Program-made: the position numbers and the translations under genes
In this document: positions 1-6,815 of the stretch, in pieces
How positions within the stretch are numbered: the stretch's first letter is position 1
Layout of the letters: the number at the start of each line of letters is the position of its first letter
Notes under the pieces: generated by a model
What the model was told of the DNA's origin: nothing
The model's input: only the letters and a program-made list of their open reading frames with translations
The model's database searches: none
Assembly: GCF_022397955.1 (NCBI RefSeq)
Contig: NZ_JAKEUQ010000025.1
Span: 1-64,000, forward strand
Direction: 5' to 3'
Length of the DNA stretch: 64,000 nt
Origin: Vibrio sp. Isolate32
Lineage (GTDB): Bacteria > Pseudomonadota > Gammaproteobacteria > Enterobacterales > Vibrionaceae

Positions 1-149
1 TACTCATGGATAGCCTCGGCCTCAAGACCACAAGGGCATTTCGCCTCAGAGTTAGGTTTAAGAGTCAGGGTAATAAGTGATGCTGTCTGGTGAGACTTTA
101 CTATTTTAAAGCCTTCCCAGAATGAAGATAGGAAAGTATGATTCGGCAT
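1..149 (-). mobile_element. ISL3-family transposase, N-terminal part, runs off the window start
   Basis: Reading the minus strand from an ATG at 147-149 gives 49 open codons that reach the window edge. The peptide begins MPNHTFLSSFWEGF, continues with a segment like SHQTASLITLTLKP and then a CPCG pair of cysteines. This is how ISL3-type transposases of Vibrio and Shewanella start: a short lead, then an N-terminal zinc-binding cysteine motif. The catalytic DDE domain would lie outside the window. The IS end should fall in the 150-220 stretch; a GGGTTTAGTCGCC segment (minus strand, 193-181) is one candidate terminus, but it cannot be fixed without the other end. The family call is from recognition of the N-terminus, not a search. 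Confidence 0.7.
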
Positions 150-153
150 GGAA

Positions 154-219
154 ACGGTAGTTTGTGTATGATTTTTGTTTGGCGACTAAACCCTATCACT
201 TACTACCGTTTTTTTTTTG
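154..219. repeat. 8-bp inverted repeat and T-tract at the IS border
   Basis: ACGGTAGT at 154-161 is answered by ACTACCGT at 202-209, and the right arm runs directly into a run of T. The pair flanks the presumed transposon end. It could be a hairpin terminator on the plus strand or part of the IS terminal structure. The 40-base loop makes a normal terminator less likely. Confidence 0.4.
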
Positions 220-251
220 TTTTTAGTTCCCGCTAATCCGCGATGAACCTT

Positions 252-281
252 AAAAAAGCCCTCATAGAAATATGAGGGCTT
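252..281 (-). terminator. Rho-independent terminator of the 303-1673 gene
   Basis: Perfect 11-bp stem (256-266 with 271-281) closed by a GAAA loop; on the minus strand it is followed by six T (complement of 252-257). It lies 22 bases past the stop of the lipoprotein nuclease gene. Confidence 0.85.
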
Positions 282-302
282 CTTAGGGCTCAATTCAATA
301 AA

Positions 303-1673
303 TTAGTTACTGAAATTAGCCTTTACCCAGATCATTCGGTGATCAGAGGATACGTCCTTGCCGTTACCATAATCACCAATTCGTGAGTCATTGAATAGCT
401 TGCGTCCTTCTTCATACGAAGCTGACCAATAAACACCAGATTCAACGATGTTTAATGTAGCTGACGGCAGTGCGTAATCAACCGCAAGACCAAATGTCGA
501 TGTGATACGGTTTGGTTGTGGGTGAGGCAATGAATTATCTACCGCATGTTCAGCGGCGCCATAACTAGTAGGGTATAGACTGCCGTTGGTGACTTTTTGA
601 TTAACTAAAGAATCATTGTGCAAGTTTTGCATAACAGAGCTTATGCCATCGCCATCTAGTGGATCTAGGTTTTGGTCACCCATCATAACAAAGTGTTTGT
701 CTTGCTCTAGTCCACCTGTCTTTCCAGAGTCGTCATAGATGAACGATTTGTTTTGGATGTATTGGTGCCAGAAATCGACTTCTGCTGCGTTTTGCTCGAT
801 GTTCTTACCCACATCAAAAGCAGGAGGAGTAGGGTGAGACATCAGTAAGTGAACGGTTTCAGTACCATTTTTAGTTGGAATTAGAATAGGTGCATCGACA
901 TGATTCTTTGAAGACAAACGAACTTCTGACCATTCTTCTTCTGTGTACCATTCATCACCACATGTCATGCCTGTTGGAAATTTAGCCGGGTTATCACATA
1001 CAGTGATGGTAGGGATCGTTGAGCCTTCTAGGTCCTTCCATTTGAATTTTTGGAATGTGCGAGTGTTTGCCGTGTCGATTTCATATTTAGACATCAAAGC
1101 AAAAGCGTATTGGCCGTGATATAAGCCAAAGCCCCACGCATCTCCAGGTAATGTGCCCGCGTTGCCGTCGTTGTCTAGGTCAAAGCCAAATTCGTTCAAT
1201 AAGCCAGTATTGGTCGAGTAGCTTTCAAAATAAGGGTATGAAATTGGCTCTAGGTTCGCGTCGCCACCAGCACCGTCAAGGCTTTGTGCAACCGAAAGGT
1301 AGTTTTTCTGGAAGCCTTCTAGTGCTGATTTGTCCGTTCCAGTACCGTCGTTGTTAAACTCAGCCATCATTAGCACATCAGGACGATTCTTTTGAATCAC
1401 GGCTGCGACGTTGCGGATTTGAATAACTTTCGCTGCTGTTTCTTTGTCAGCGACATCAATCGTGTTATCCAAATAATCGGTCACTAATTTTGTTTGATCG
1501 CTTGGTTCAATCTGCATTTCCGTTACAAGATCTTGGAAGGTGGCACGATCAAAAGACAGGTTATAGGTAGCGATCTTTACTTCTTCAGGTTGAACGTAAT
1601 CGGTATCGCTGCTGCAACCGATCAAAAGCGCAGAAGAGATGGCAAACGCGATAGATGTTTTTAACAATTTCAT
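303..1673 (-). CDS. Secreted lipoprotein of the endonuclease/exonuclease/phosphatase family
   Basis: 456 residues. The N-terminus is a lipoprotein signal peptide: MKLLK, a hydrophobic run, then the lipobox LLIGC with Cys20. After it comes an EEP-fold domain, seen by ATYNLSFD near residue 36, MMAEFNNDG near 102, MMGDQNLDP near 330 and SSDHRMIWV at the C-terminus. These correspond to the family's N, E, GDxN and SDH motifs that bind a divalent metal and catalyse phosphodiester cleavage. The substrate is unknown; extracellular DNA or a phosphorylated ligand are both possible. It stands alone, with its own terminator and a CRP-like site upstream. A second, shorter secreted EEP protein sits at 46996-47871. 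Good confidence in family, low in substrate. Confidence 0.85.
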   Translation of the reverse strand: MKLLKTSIAFAISSALLIGCSSDTDYVQPEEVKIATYNLSFDRATFQDLVTEMQIEPSDQTKLVTDYLDNTIDVADKETAAKVIQIRNVAAVIQKNRPDVLMMAEFNNDGTGTDKSALEGFQKNYLSVAQSLDGAGGDANLEPISYPYFESYSTNTGLLNEFGFDLDNDGNAGTLPGDAWGFGLYHGQYAFALMSKYEIDTANTRTFQKFKWKDLEGSTIPTITVCDNPAKFPTGMTCGDEWYTEEEWSEVRLSSKNHVDAPILIPTKNGTETVHLLMSHPTPPAFDVGKNIEQNAAEVDFWHQYIQNKSFIYDDSGKTGGLEQDKHFVMMGDQNLDPLDGDGISSVMQNLHNDSLVNQKVTNGSLYPTSYGAAEHAVDNSLPHPQPNRITSTFGLAVDYALPSATLNIVESGVYWSASYEEGRKLFNDSRIGDYGNGKDVSSDHRMIWVKANFSN

Positions 1674-1742
1674 AAAATGGATCCGCTAATTGCTTGAAAG
1701 AATTTTGGGACGTGCATGGTATGAGACGAGGGTTAAATTGTA

Positions 1743-1758
1743 AGTGATATTGATCACG
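1743..1758. promoter_or_regulatory. CRP-like site upstream of the EEP lipoprotein gene
   Basis: AGTGA-N6-TCACG, 8 of 10 matches to the TGTGA-N6-TCACA consensus, about 70 bases upstream of the start at 1673. No other operator is apparent in the 280-base gap to the desaturase gene apart from that gene's terminator. Confidence 0.4.
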
Positions 1759-1868
1759 CTAAGCGGTGAGGCAATACATAGTATTGCATCAAAAATGTGA
1801 CAAATGGAATCAGTGTTTATGATTTGCAGAAAGGCTTAAATTCAGATATTTAATTAGACCTATAAATT

Positions 1869-1897
1869 AAAAAAGCCCTCATGATTTGCATGAGGGC
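1869..1897 (-). terminator. Terminator of the desaturase gene
   Basis: 9-bp stem 1875-1883 / 1889-1897 with a five-base loop; the minus-strand transcript then runs into six T. It lies 57 bases past the desaturase stop. Confidence 0.85.
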
Positions 1898-1953
1898 CTT
1901 CGAATAAGAACCAAACAGGATTGTTATTGGTGTGTTAAGTGTGCTTCTTTACT

Positions 1954-3096
1954 TTAAGCGTATTGCTCCACCGTCATCGCCCAACTTTTCTTTTGCTGTT
2001 CGAAGTTCATCTTGATCTGCTGGTAACGGACTTTAAGCAGTGAGTGCTCGTATTTCTTAACGACATCGTCACGTTTGCTTTCCAGAAGCTGCTTTTTAAC
2101 GGCGTAGTACTCGTTCATATTGGAGACTAGAGAGTCAAACTCTGCCTGCAGTTTTTCTGCAATCTGAATGTTATCTGCACGATGCATGATCTTCTGCTGC
2201 GTGCGCTTCAACAACATTGCAGCTTCGGCCTTTTCAATGCGTGCTTGTGGTGTTTTCTTAAGCTTATTGGCAAGGCCCATTAATGAAGCGCTTTTGATCA
2301 ACCATTTTGTTGGATCATATTGCCACCAGTAAATACCGTTACGGTAATCGTTCTCAAAGATATGGTGGAAGTTGTGGTAGCCTTCGCCAAAAGTAAGTAC
2401 GGCAAGTACACCATTATCACGTGCTGTGTTCTTGTCGGTAAAAGGTTGGCTGCCCCAGATGTGCGCAAGAGAGTTAATGAAGAATGTGGTGTGGTGGTTA
2501 AGTACCAAACGCACTGCACCAACGATTAGTAGCATGCCAATTACATCTCCATAGATCAGGCCCAATGCGATAGGTACACCAAAGTTCATGATGAGCGACA
2601 GAAGAATGTAGTGTTTGTGCTGCCACATTACGATCTTGTCTTTCTTCAAGTCGCGACAGTTCTCGTGATCTTTATAGATAGACGTGTTGTAGTTGCGAAT
2701 CATCCAGCCTATATGTGAGTACCAAAAGCCACGCTTTGCTGAGTATGGGTCTTTGTCGTTGTTATCGACATGCTTGTGATGAACACGGTGGTCTGAAGAC
2801 CAATGAAGAGCGCTGTTTTGTAGGGCAAAGGCGCCACCTAGAGCAAATAGGAATCTGAGGCTCGAATGCGCTTCAAAGGCTTTGTGTGACCATAAGCGGT
2901 GATAGCCTGTCGTGATTGACAGGTTACAGAAGCTAAAACAAATCGCTAGCCATACCCAATGTTCCATTCCATAGCCAAAAAAATAGCCATAAACGGGAGC
3001 CGCAACAACAGCAAGCAGCATACTAAACGAGAATACAAAGATATTGAGCCAGATTAACGGCGGCTTTTTTGTTGATGGTTTGTCGGCACTATTCAT
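1954..3096 (-). CDS. Acyl-CoA-type delta-9 fatty acid desaturase
   Basis: Membrane fatty acid desaturase that would introduce a cis double bond in long acyl chains at a di-iron site, adjusting membrane fluidity. The three histidine boxes are visible: HRLWSH (around residue 66), HRVHHKH (around 103) and HNFHH (around 243), with paired hydrophobic segments between them. After about residue 280 there is a charged, probably coiled-coil tail rich in Lys, Glu and Gln, longer than in plain desaturases. The start at 3096 (MNSADKPS) is chosen over an upstream in-frame start at 3147 because GGAAA sits about 9 bases before it and because the promoter and operator found here would overlap the longer version. 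The gene is monocistronic. Confidence 0.9.
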   Translation of the reverse strand: MNSADKPSTKKPPLIWLNIFVFSFSMLLAVVAAPVYGYFFGYGMEHWVWLAICFSFCNLSITTGYHRLWSHKAFEAHSSLRFLFALGGAFALQNSALHWSSDHRVHHKHVDNNDKDPYSAKRGFWYSHIGWMIRNYNTSIYKDHENCRDLKKDKIVMWQHKHYILLSLIMNFGVPIALGLIYGDVIGMLLIVGAVRLVLNHHTTFFINSLAHIWGSQPFTDKNTARDNGVLAVLTFGEGYHNFHHIFENDYRNGIYWWQYDPTKWLIKSASLMGLANKLKKTPQARIEKAEAAMLLKRTQQKIMHRADNIQIAEKLQAEFDSLVSNMNEYYAVKKQLLESKRDDVVKKYEHSLLKVRYQQIKMNFEQQKKSWAMTVEQYA

Positions 3097-3130
3097 TAGC
3101 AATTTTCCATTGGGCTTACATCTGTGCGCT

Positions 3131-3158
3131 AGAATATCAGCGTACACGTGTAAGTCAA
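3131..3158 (-). promoter_or_regulatory. Promoter of the desaturase gene with operator in the spacer
   Basis: On the minus strand TTGACT (3158-3153) and TATTCT (3136-3131) are separated by 16 bases, a good sigma-70 match. The spacer holds the palindrome TACACGTGTA (3143-3152), so a bound repressor would exclude RNA polymerase. Confidence 0.65.
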
Positions 3159-3183
3159 TATTGAAAGTGTAAACGTGTATTAG
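3139..3183. promoter_or_regulatory. Two FabR-like operators upstream of the desaturase gene
   Basis: AGCGTACACGTGTAAGT at 3139-3155 closely matches the FabR operator known from E. coli fabA and fabB (core AGCGTACACGTGT). A second copy, AGTGTAAACGTGTATTAG at 3166-3183, differs at one base of the TACACGTGTA core. The cores start 27 bases apart (3143 and 3170). FabR is a TetR-type repressor sensing the ratio of unsaturated to saturated acyl thioesters. Its control of a desaturase is chemically sensible, but here it rests on motif match alone. Confidence 0.6.
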
Positions 3184-3262
3184 TATGTTTTACTTAAATA
3201 TTGTATAAAGGTAGTGTGAAATGTAGTAGCAAGTCATAAATGGAAGTACTAAGGGCTAATAA

Positions 3263-3808
3263 ATGGAAATTAAGGTAGCTGAATATAAAGATTATGAGCG
3301 GATTGCCCAATTACACGCGGATAGCTGGAAGCTATATTACCGTGGCATTCTTGCTGATGATTACCTAGAACATGAGGTTTTGGAGGACAGGTCTGTTATT
3401 TGGCAGACTCGTTTGATTAATCCTCCATTTAATCAACATGTTCTATTACTCGAGGAAGGCGGTTTACTGGTCGGTTTTGTCTGCGCATTTGGCAATCATA
3501 ACTTTGAACGCGGGACGTTCATCGATGCATTGCATGTAGACAGTAACTACCGAGGCCGGGGCTTAGGCAAGCGTTTGTTGTCTGAACTGTCTCAACGATT
3601 ACAACAATACTATTCTGATTCCGGACTTTACCTAGAGGTGATGTCTGAAAATCATCAAGCGATTGCGTTTTATGAAGCGATTGGTGGAAAACAAGAATTG
3701 GAACAGGTGTGGAATGCACCGTGCGGAAGTAAAGTGAATGAGAAAGTGATCTCTTGGCCTTCTCCAGTCGACCTTGAGCAGAAAACGAAAAGCATCGTCT
3801 ATTCTTGA
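3263..3808 (+). CDS. GNAT family N-acetyltransferase
   Basis: 181 residues with one GNAT fold. The acetyl-CoA pyrophosphate-binding motif A is clear as YRGRGLGKRLL near residue 96, preceded by the strand IDALHVDS, and followed by motif B, ENHQAIAFYEAIGG, near 136. It would transfer an acetyl group from acetyl-CoA to an amine; the acceptor cannot be told from sequence. The gene is divergent from the desaturase gene and closed by its own terminator. Confidence 0.85.
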   Translation: MEIKVAEYKDYERIAQLHADSWKLYYRGILADDYLEHEVLEDRSVIWQTRLINPPFNQHVLLLEEGGLLVGFVCAFGNHNFERGTFIDALHVDSNYRGRGLGKRLLSELSQRLQQYYSDSGLYLEVMSENHQAIAFYEAIGGKQELEQVWNAPCGSKVNEKVISWPSPVDLEQKTKSIVYS

Positions 3809-3865
3809 TTTTCGATATTACGCTTTGTTCGATATGGCGTGATTATGCGACTGAGAATACAAATA

Positions 3866-3899
3866 AAGCGCCAAGTATTGTAGATGCTTGGGGCTTTTT
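3866..3899 (+). terminator. Terminator of the GNAT gene
   Basis: AAGC-G-CCAAG pairs with CTTGG-G-GCTT and is followed by five T. It lies about 60 bases past the stop. Confidence 0.7.
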
Positions 3900-3935
3900 C
3901 GTTCGTCCTATAATCAAGCGGCATATAGCTTCTAA

Positions 3936-5072
3936 CTAATCAGACCAAGAGATTTGATTCCGTCCATTTTTCTTTGAAATATAGAGTGCTTGGTCTGCGT
4001 CATCTATGAGTTGCTCGACGGAACCTAGAGCTTGAGAAGCGTGTTTGACACCGATTGAAATTGTGACTTCTAATCTAAGGCTAGAAGGGCACTCCAGTAG
4101 AGAATCGACGAGAGATTGAATTGAATCTTTAGCTCCACCTTGAACCAGTATTAGAAACTCCTCACCGCCATATCGAAAATAGTTACTTCCAAGTGGCAGT
4201 CTTTTCTGAATCTCAATGGCCAACTCTTTAATAACCAAATCACCCATTTGGTGGCCGTAGGTATCGTTGATCGATTTGAAATGGTCAATGTCGATCATAA
4301 TCGATGTGATCGACTGTTTGCGGTTAATGCTCGGTTCAATCACTTGATGTAAGTAAAGTCGGTTGTAGCAACCGGTAAGCGCATCTTTATAAGACAGCGC
4401 TTCAAACATATTCGATTGTTTACGTAATTGTATCGCTTGTTTTCGAAGTTGCTCAGACTGTGCAAAGCGTTTATGTACTTCTAAGTCACGTCTAATACAG
4501 GCCGCTGCAATCAAAATATAAGCGGACACATAAATAGAAATGGCTTCTACTTCATGAGTAGGTTCTGCAGCATACAACAGAGGAGATAATCCGGTTAGGT
4601 AGGCGGCAAAAATAAATGAAAGTGTTGTGATGCTGTATTTGGCAGATAATCTAGAAAACGCACCTATGTAGATCATCACGAGGACGATACCACCTTGGTA
4701 ATCGAAATTCCCTAGGTCAATCGCGAGCCGCCCAACGTAGACTAGAAACAGCGAGCTAATGACAAGAAAAGTGCTTTCAACGAACTCTAAAAAGTTAGGC
4801 CTGTGCGTGATGTAATAGCGAGCAACAACCATCATCATCAAGAACAGTATGATGCGAAAGACTATTGGTGTGATGCACTCTGTACCGAAGTGAATATAGT
4901 CCGTGACAATAAAAGCACAGAATATTGAGATCGGGATGTAGATGAAATTTATGTACGGCAGATAAATTTCATTGTCGAAATAGGTTTTAAATCGTTGATT
5001 TTTGAACCCGATGTAAGAGCGCATTGAGAAACTATCCGAAATTGATACGCAATAATTTGCATAGTATGTCAC
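3936..5072 (-). CDS. Membrane-bound GGDEF diguanylate cyclase
   Basis: 378 residues. Roughly the first 200 are hydrophobic, with about six transmembrane segments forming a sensor of unrecognised type. A short linker rich in Arg and Gln then leads to a GGDEF domain starting at DALTGCYNRLY. The active-site loop reads RYGGEEF and the metal-binding Asp is in IDIDHF, so the domain should make cyclic di-GMP from two GTP. The inhibitory I-site RxxD is absent at the expected place, suggesting weak product inhibition. The listed start is a GTG; an ATG 16 codons in (5024, MRSYIGF) is an alternative and neither has a clear ribosome binding site. Confidence 0.85.
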   Translation of the reverse strand: MTYYANYCVSISDSFSMRSYIGFKNQRFKTYFDNEIYLPYINFIYIPISIFCAFIVTDYIHFGTECITPIVFRIILFLMMMVVARYYITHRPNFLEFVESTFLVISSLFLVYVGRLAIDLGNFDYQGGIVLVMIYIGAFSRLSAKYSITTLSFIFAAYLTGLSPLLYAAEPTHEVEAISIYVSAYILIAAACIRRDLEVHKRFAQSEQLRKQAIQLRKQSNMFEALSYKDALTGCYNRLYLHQVIEPSINRKQSITSIMIDIDHFKSINDTYGHQMGDLVIKELAIEIQKRLPLGSNYFRYGGEEFLILVQGGAKDSIQSLVDSLLECPSSLRLEVTISIGVKHASQALGSVEQLIDDADQALYISKKNGRNQISWSD

Positions 5073-5215
5073 AGTCTTGATGATTGTAAACGAGCATTTC
5101 TACAGATTTGTCAGTATGTTCGCTAGATCTACAAAGGAAGGGCACGATATTCACGTCCTACATGAAATAGAACGTGAATATGTTTAGAGGGATATATGAG
5201 AGTGATTAATCGCTA

Positions 5216-6151
5216 TTAACGCTTGTTCTTCAAGTAACGCTTACGACGCTCTTCTTTTTTCTTAGCTTGTTGCTCGGCTTTTAGTGCTGCGGCTTCTTCA
5301 ACTTCGATCAGCTCTTTTGTGATCATTTCTGGTAGTTCTAGAGTTACCTTACCCAAAGTGCCGTTACGAAGCTCGTGAAGTAAGATTTCAGAACACTTAT
5401 GAAGGTCGATATGACCACCAGCACGAAGTGCTCCACGCTTACGACCGATCGCTTCCATCAACTCTATGTCAGACTCTGGCAGCTCTTCAATTTGGTAACG
5501 CTCTTGCAGTAGGTGAGGGTACTGCTTCGCAAGATACTCCACGGTGTAGAATGCCACTTCATCGTATTCCATTGCCGTATCCTTTACCGCGCCGGTTGCT
5601 GCTAGGCGGAATCCGCTGTGCGGGTTTTCTACTTTTGGCCAAAGGATCCCTGGGGTATCTGAAAGAATCACGCCGTTTTGTAGGTTAATACGCTGTTGAC
5701 GACGAGTTACCGCAGGTTGGTTACCTGTCACTGCGATTGTACGTCCTGCTAGGCAGTTAATGATGGTTGATTTACCCACATTTGGGATACCCATGATCAT
5801 AGTACGAATGTTCTTACCAATCTCTTCACGGTGTGGTGCAAGCTTGCGAACCAGCTCCATGATGTGATTTACTTCTTCTTTAACGCTGGTGGTAATTGCA
5901 ATAGCCTTTACACCTTGCTCTTTTTCGAAATGCTCAATCCAACGTTCAGTTAACTCAGGGTCGGCAAGGTCACGCTTGTTCAGTACTTTTACGCAAGGTT
6001 TATCGCCGCGCAGTGAGGAGATCATTGGGTTTTCACTACTGAACGGAATACGCGCATCCAGTACTTCGATGATCACATCAACTTGTGGGATAACTTCTTC
6101 GATTTCTTTGCGGGCTTTATGCATGTGACCCGGAAACCATTGAATAGACAT
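5216..6151 (-). CDS. ylqF: Ribosome biogenesis GTPase YlqF/RbgA type
   Basis: 311 residues with the circularly permuted G-motif order typical of this group: G4 (NKRDL, near residue 58) comes before G1 (GIPNVGKST, near 120) and G3 (DTPG, near 167). The start MSIQWFPGHMHKAR is the family's signature N-terminus; an in-frame start at 6217 would add 22 unconserved residues, and AAGG precedes 6151. In Bacillus RbgA acts late in 50S subunit assembly; a role in ribosome maturation is expected here by family. The lysine-rich tail (KKKEERRKRYLKNKR) is a usual RNA-contacting end. Confidence 0.9.
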   Translation of the reverse strand: MSIQWFPGHMHKARKEIEEVIPQVDVIIEVLDARIPFSSENPMISSLRGDKPCVKVLNKRDLADPELTERWIEHFEKEQGVKAIAITTSVKEEVNHIMELVRKLAPHREEIGKNIRTMIMGIPNVGKSTIINCLAGRTIAVTGNQPAVTRRQQRINLQNGVILSDTPGILWPKVENPHSGFRLAATGAVKDTAMEYDEVAFYTVEYLAKQYPHLLQERYQIEELPESDIELMEAIGRKRGALRAGGHIDLHKCSEILLHELRNGTLGKVTLELPEMITKELIEVEEAAALKAEQQAKKKEERRKRYLKNKR

Positions 6152-6220
6152 AGAGATAGACCTTGATAAATATAGTTGCTGCACATTGTAAGGGTTCGAT
6201 AGGGCGTGTAAAGCCATATC

Positions 6221-6262
6221 TATAAAGGGACGATAAAGATAAGCCTTTATTGTCCCTTTATA
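6221..6262. repeat. 17-bp inverted repeat in the ylqF leader region
   Basis: 6221-6237 pairs with 6246-6262 (16 of 17 positions) around an 8-base loop. It is 70 bases upstream of the ylqF start, so it would be in the ylqF mRNA leader if transcription begins farther out. No gene ends towards it and no T-run follows, so it does not look like an ordinary terminator. Confidence 0.6.
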
Positions 6263-6735
6263 GTTATTTTAGTTGATGTTGATGAGTATAGAGACCAAGT
6301 TGAATGGTTGTCCGAGGTTATTTTATTAGCCTTCTAAAAGGTTAAATCCACTTATGTTAGTAGGTGGCTGTTAAGTGAGTAAACAAAAATATCTGTAAAC
6401 TAATTGTTGTGCTTGTGAATGAACTTGGCGCGCAGTGGAAAAGGCGACTTTCTTTTGGGTCATTAAGTTCTTCATATTTATATATAGTTGCTCATAAGCC
6501 TGTAACGCTTTCATGAATTATTACAGTTCTTATGATTACAAATAAAAATTATTTTTATTTATTTGCGTTGTTGGTAACCCATTGTGAAATATTACAACAA
6601 TCTTAATCGTGTGTTTGGTTGCTTATTAAATCGCTCTAAGCCTTATCTAATCTATGGTTATTCGTTTGCTGTGGCTTAAATTTAGCCACTTCTACCTCTT
6701 TTGTTCTACCCCTTTTGGGTAGTTCGATTTCGTAA
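6263..6735. other. Long intergenic region between ylqF and nirB
   Basis: About 470 AT-rich bases with no convincing coding sequence on either strand. The NarP-like heptamers near its right end are listed separately. The rest holds nothing I can name. Confidence 0.5.
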
Positions 6736-6749
6736 TTGATTTACATCAT
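6693..6749 (+). promoter_or_regulatory. nirB control region: NarL/NarP-like heptamers and an FNR-like box
   Basis: TTGAT-TTAC-ATCAT at 6736-6749 matches the FNR consensus TTGAT-N4-ATCAA at 9 of 10 positions. Upstream, TACCTCT (6693-6699) and TACCCCT (6707-6713) both fit the NarL/NarP heptamer TACYYMT, and TTGGGTA (6715-6721) is a near match in the opposite direction. The last two are one base apart instead of the usual two. Control of nirB by FNR and NarL/NarP is established in enteric bacteria; here it is a motif-based inference. Confidence 0.55.
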
Positions 6750-6815
6750 ATTTTCATTTTCTTTCATAATTCATTATTCGCTTAGTTAAGAAATATATAA
6801 CCTTCAGGAATTCTT

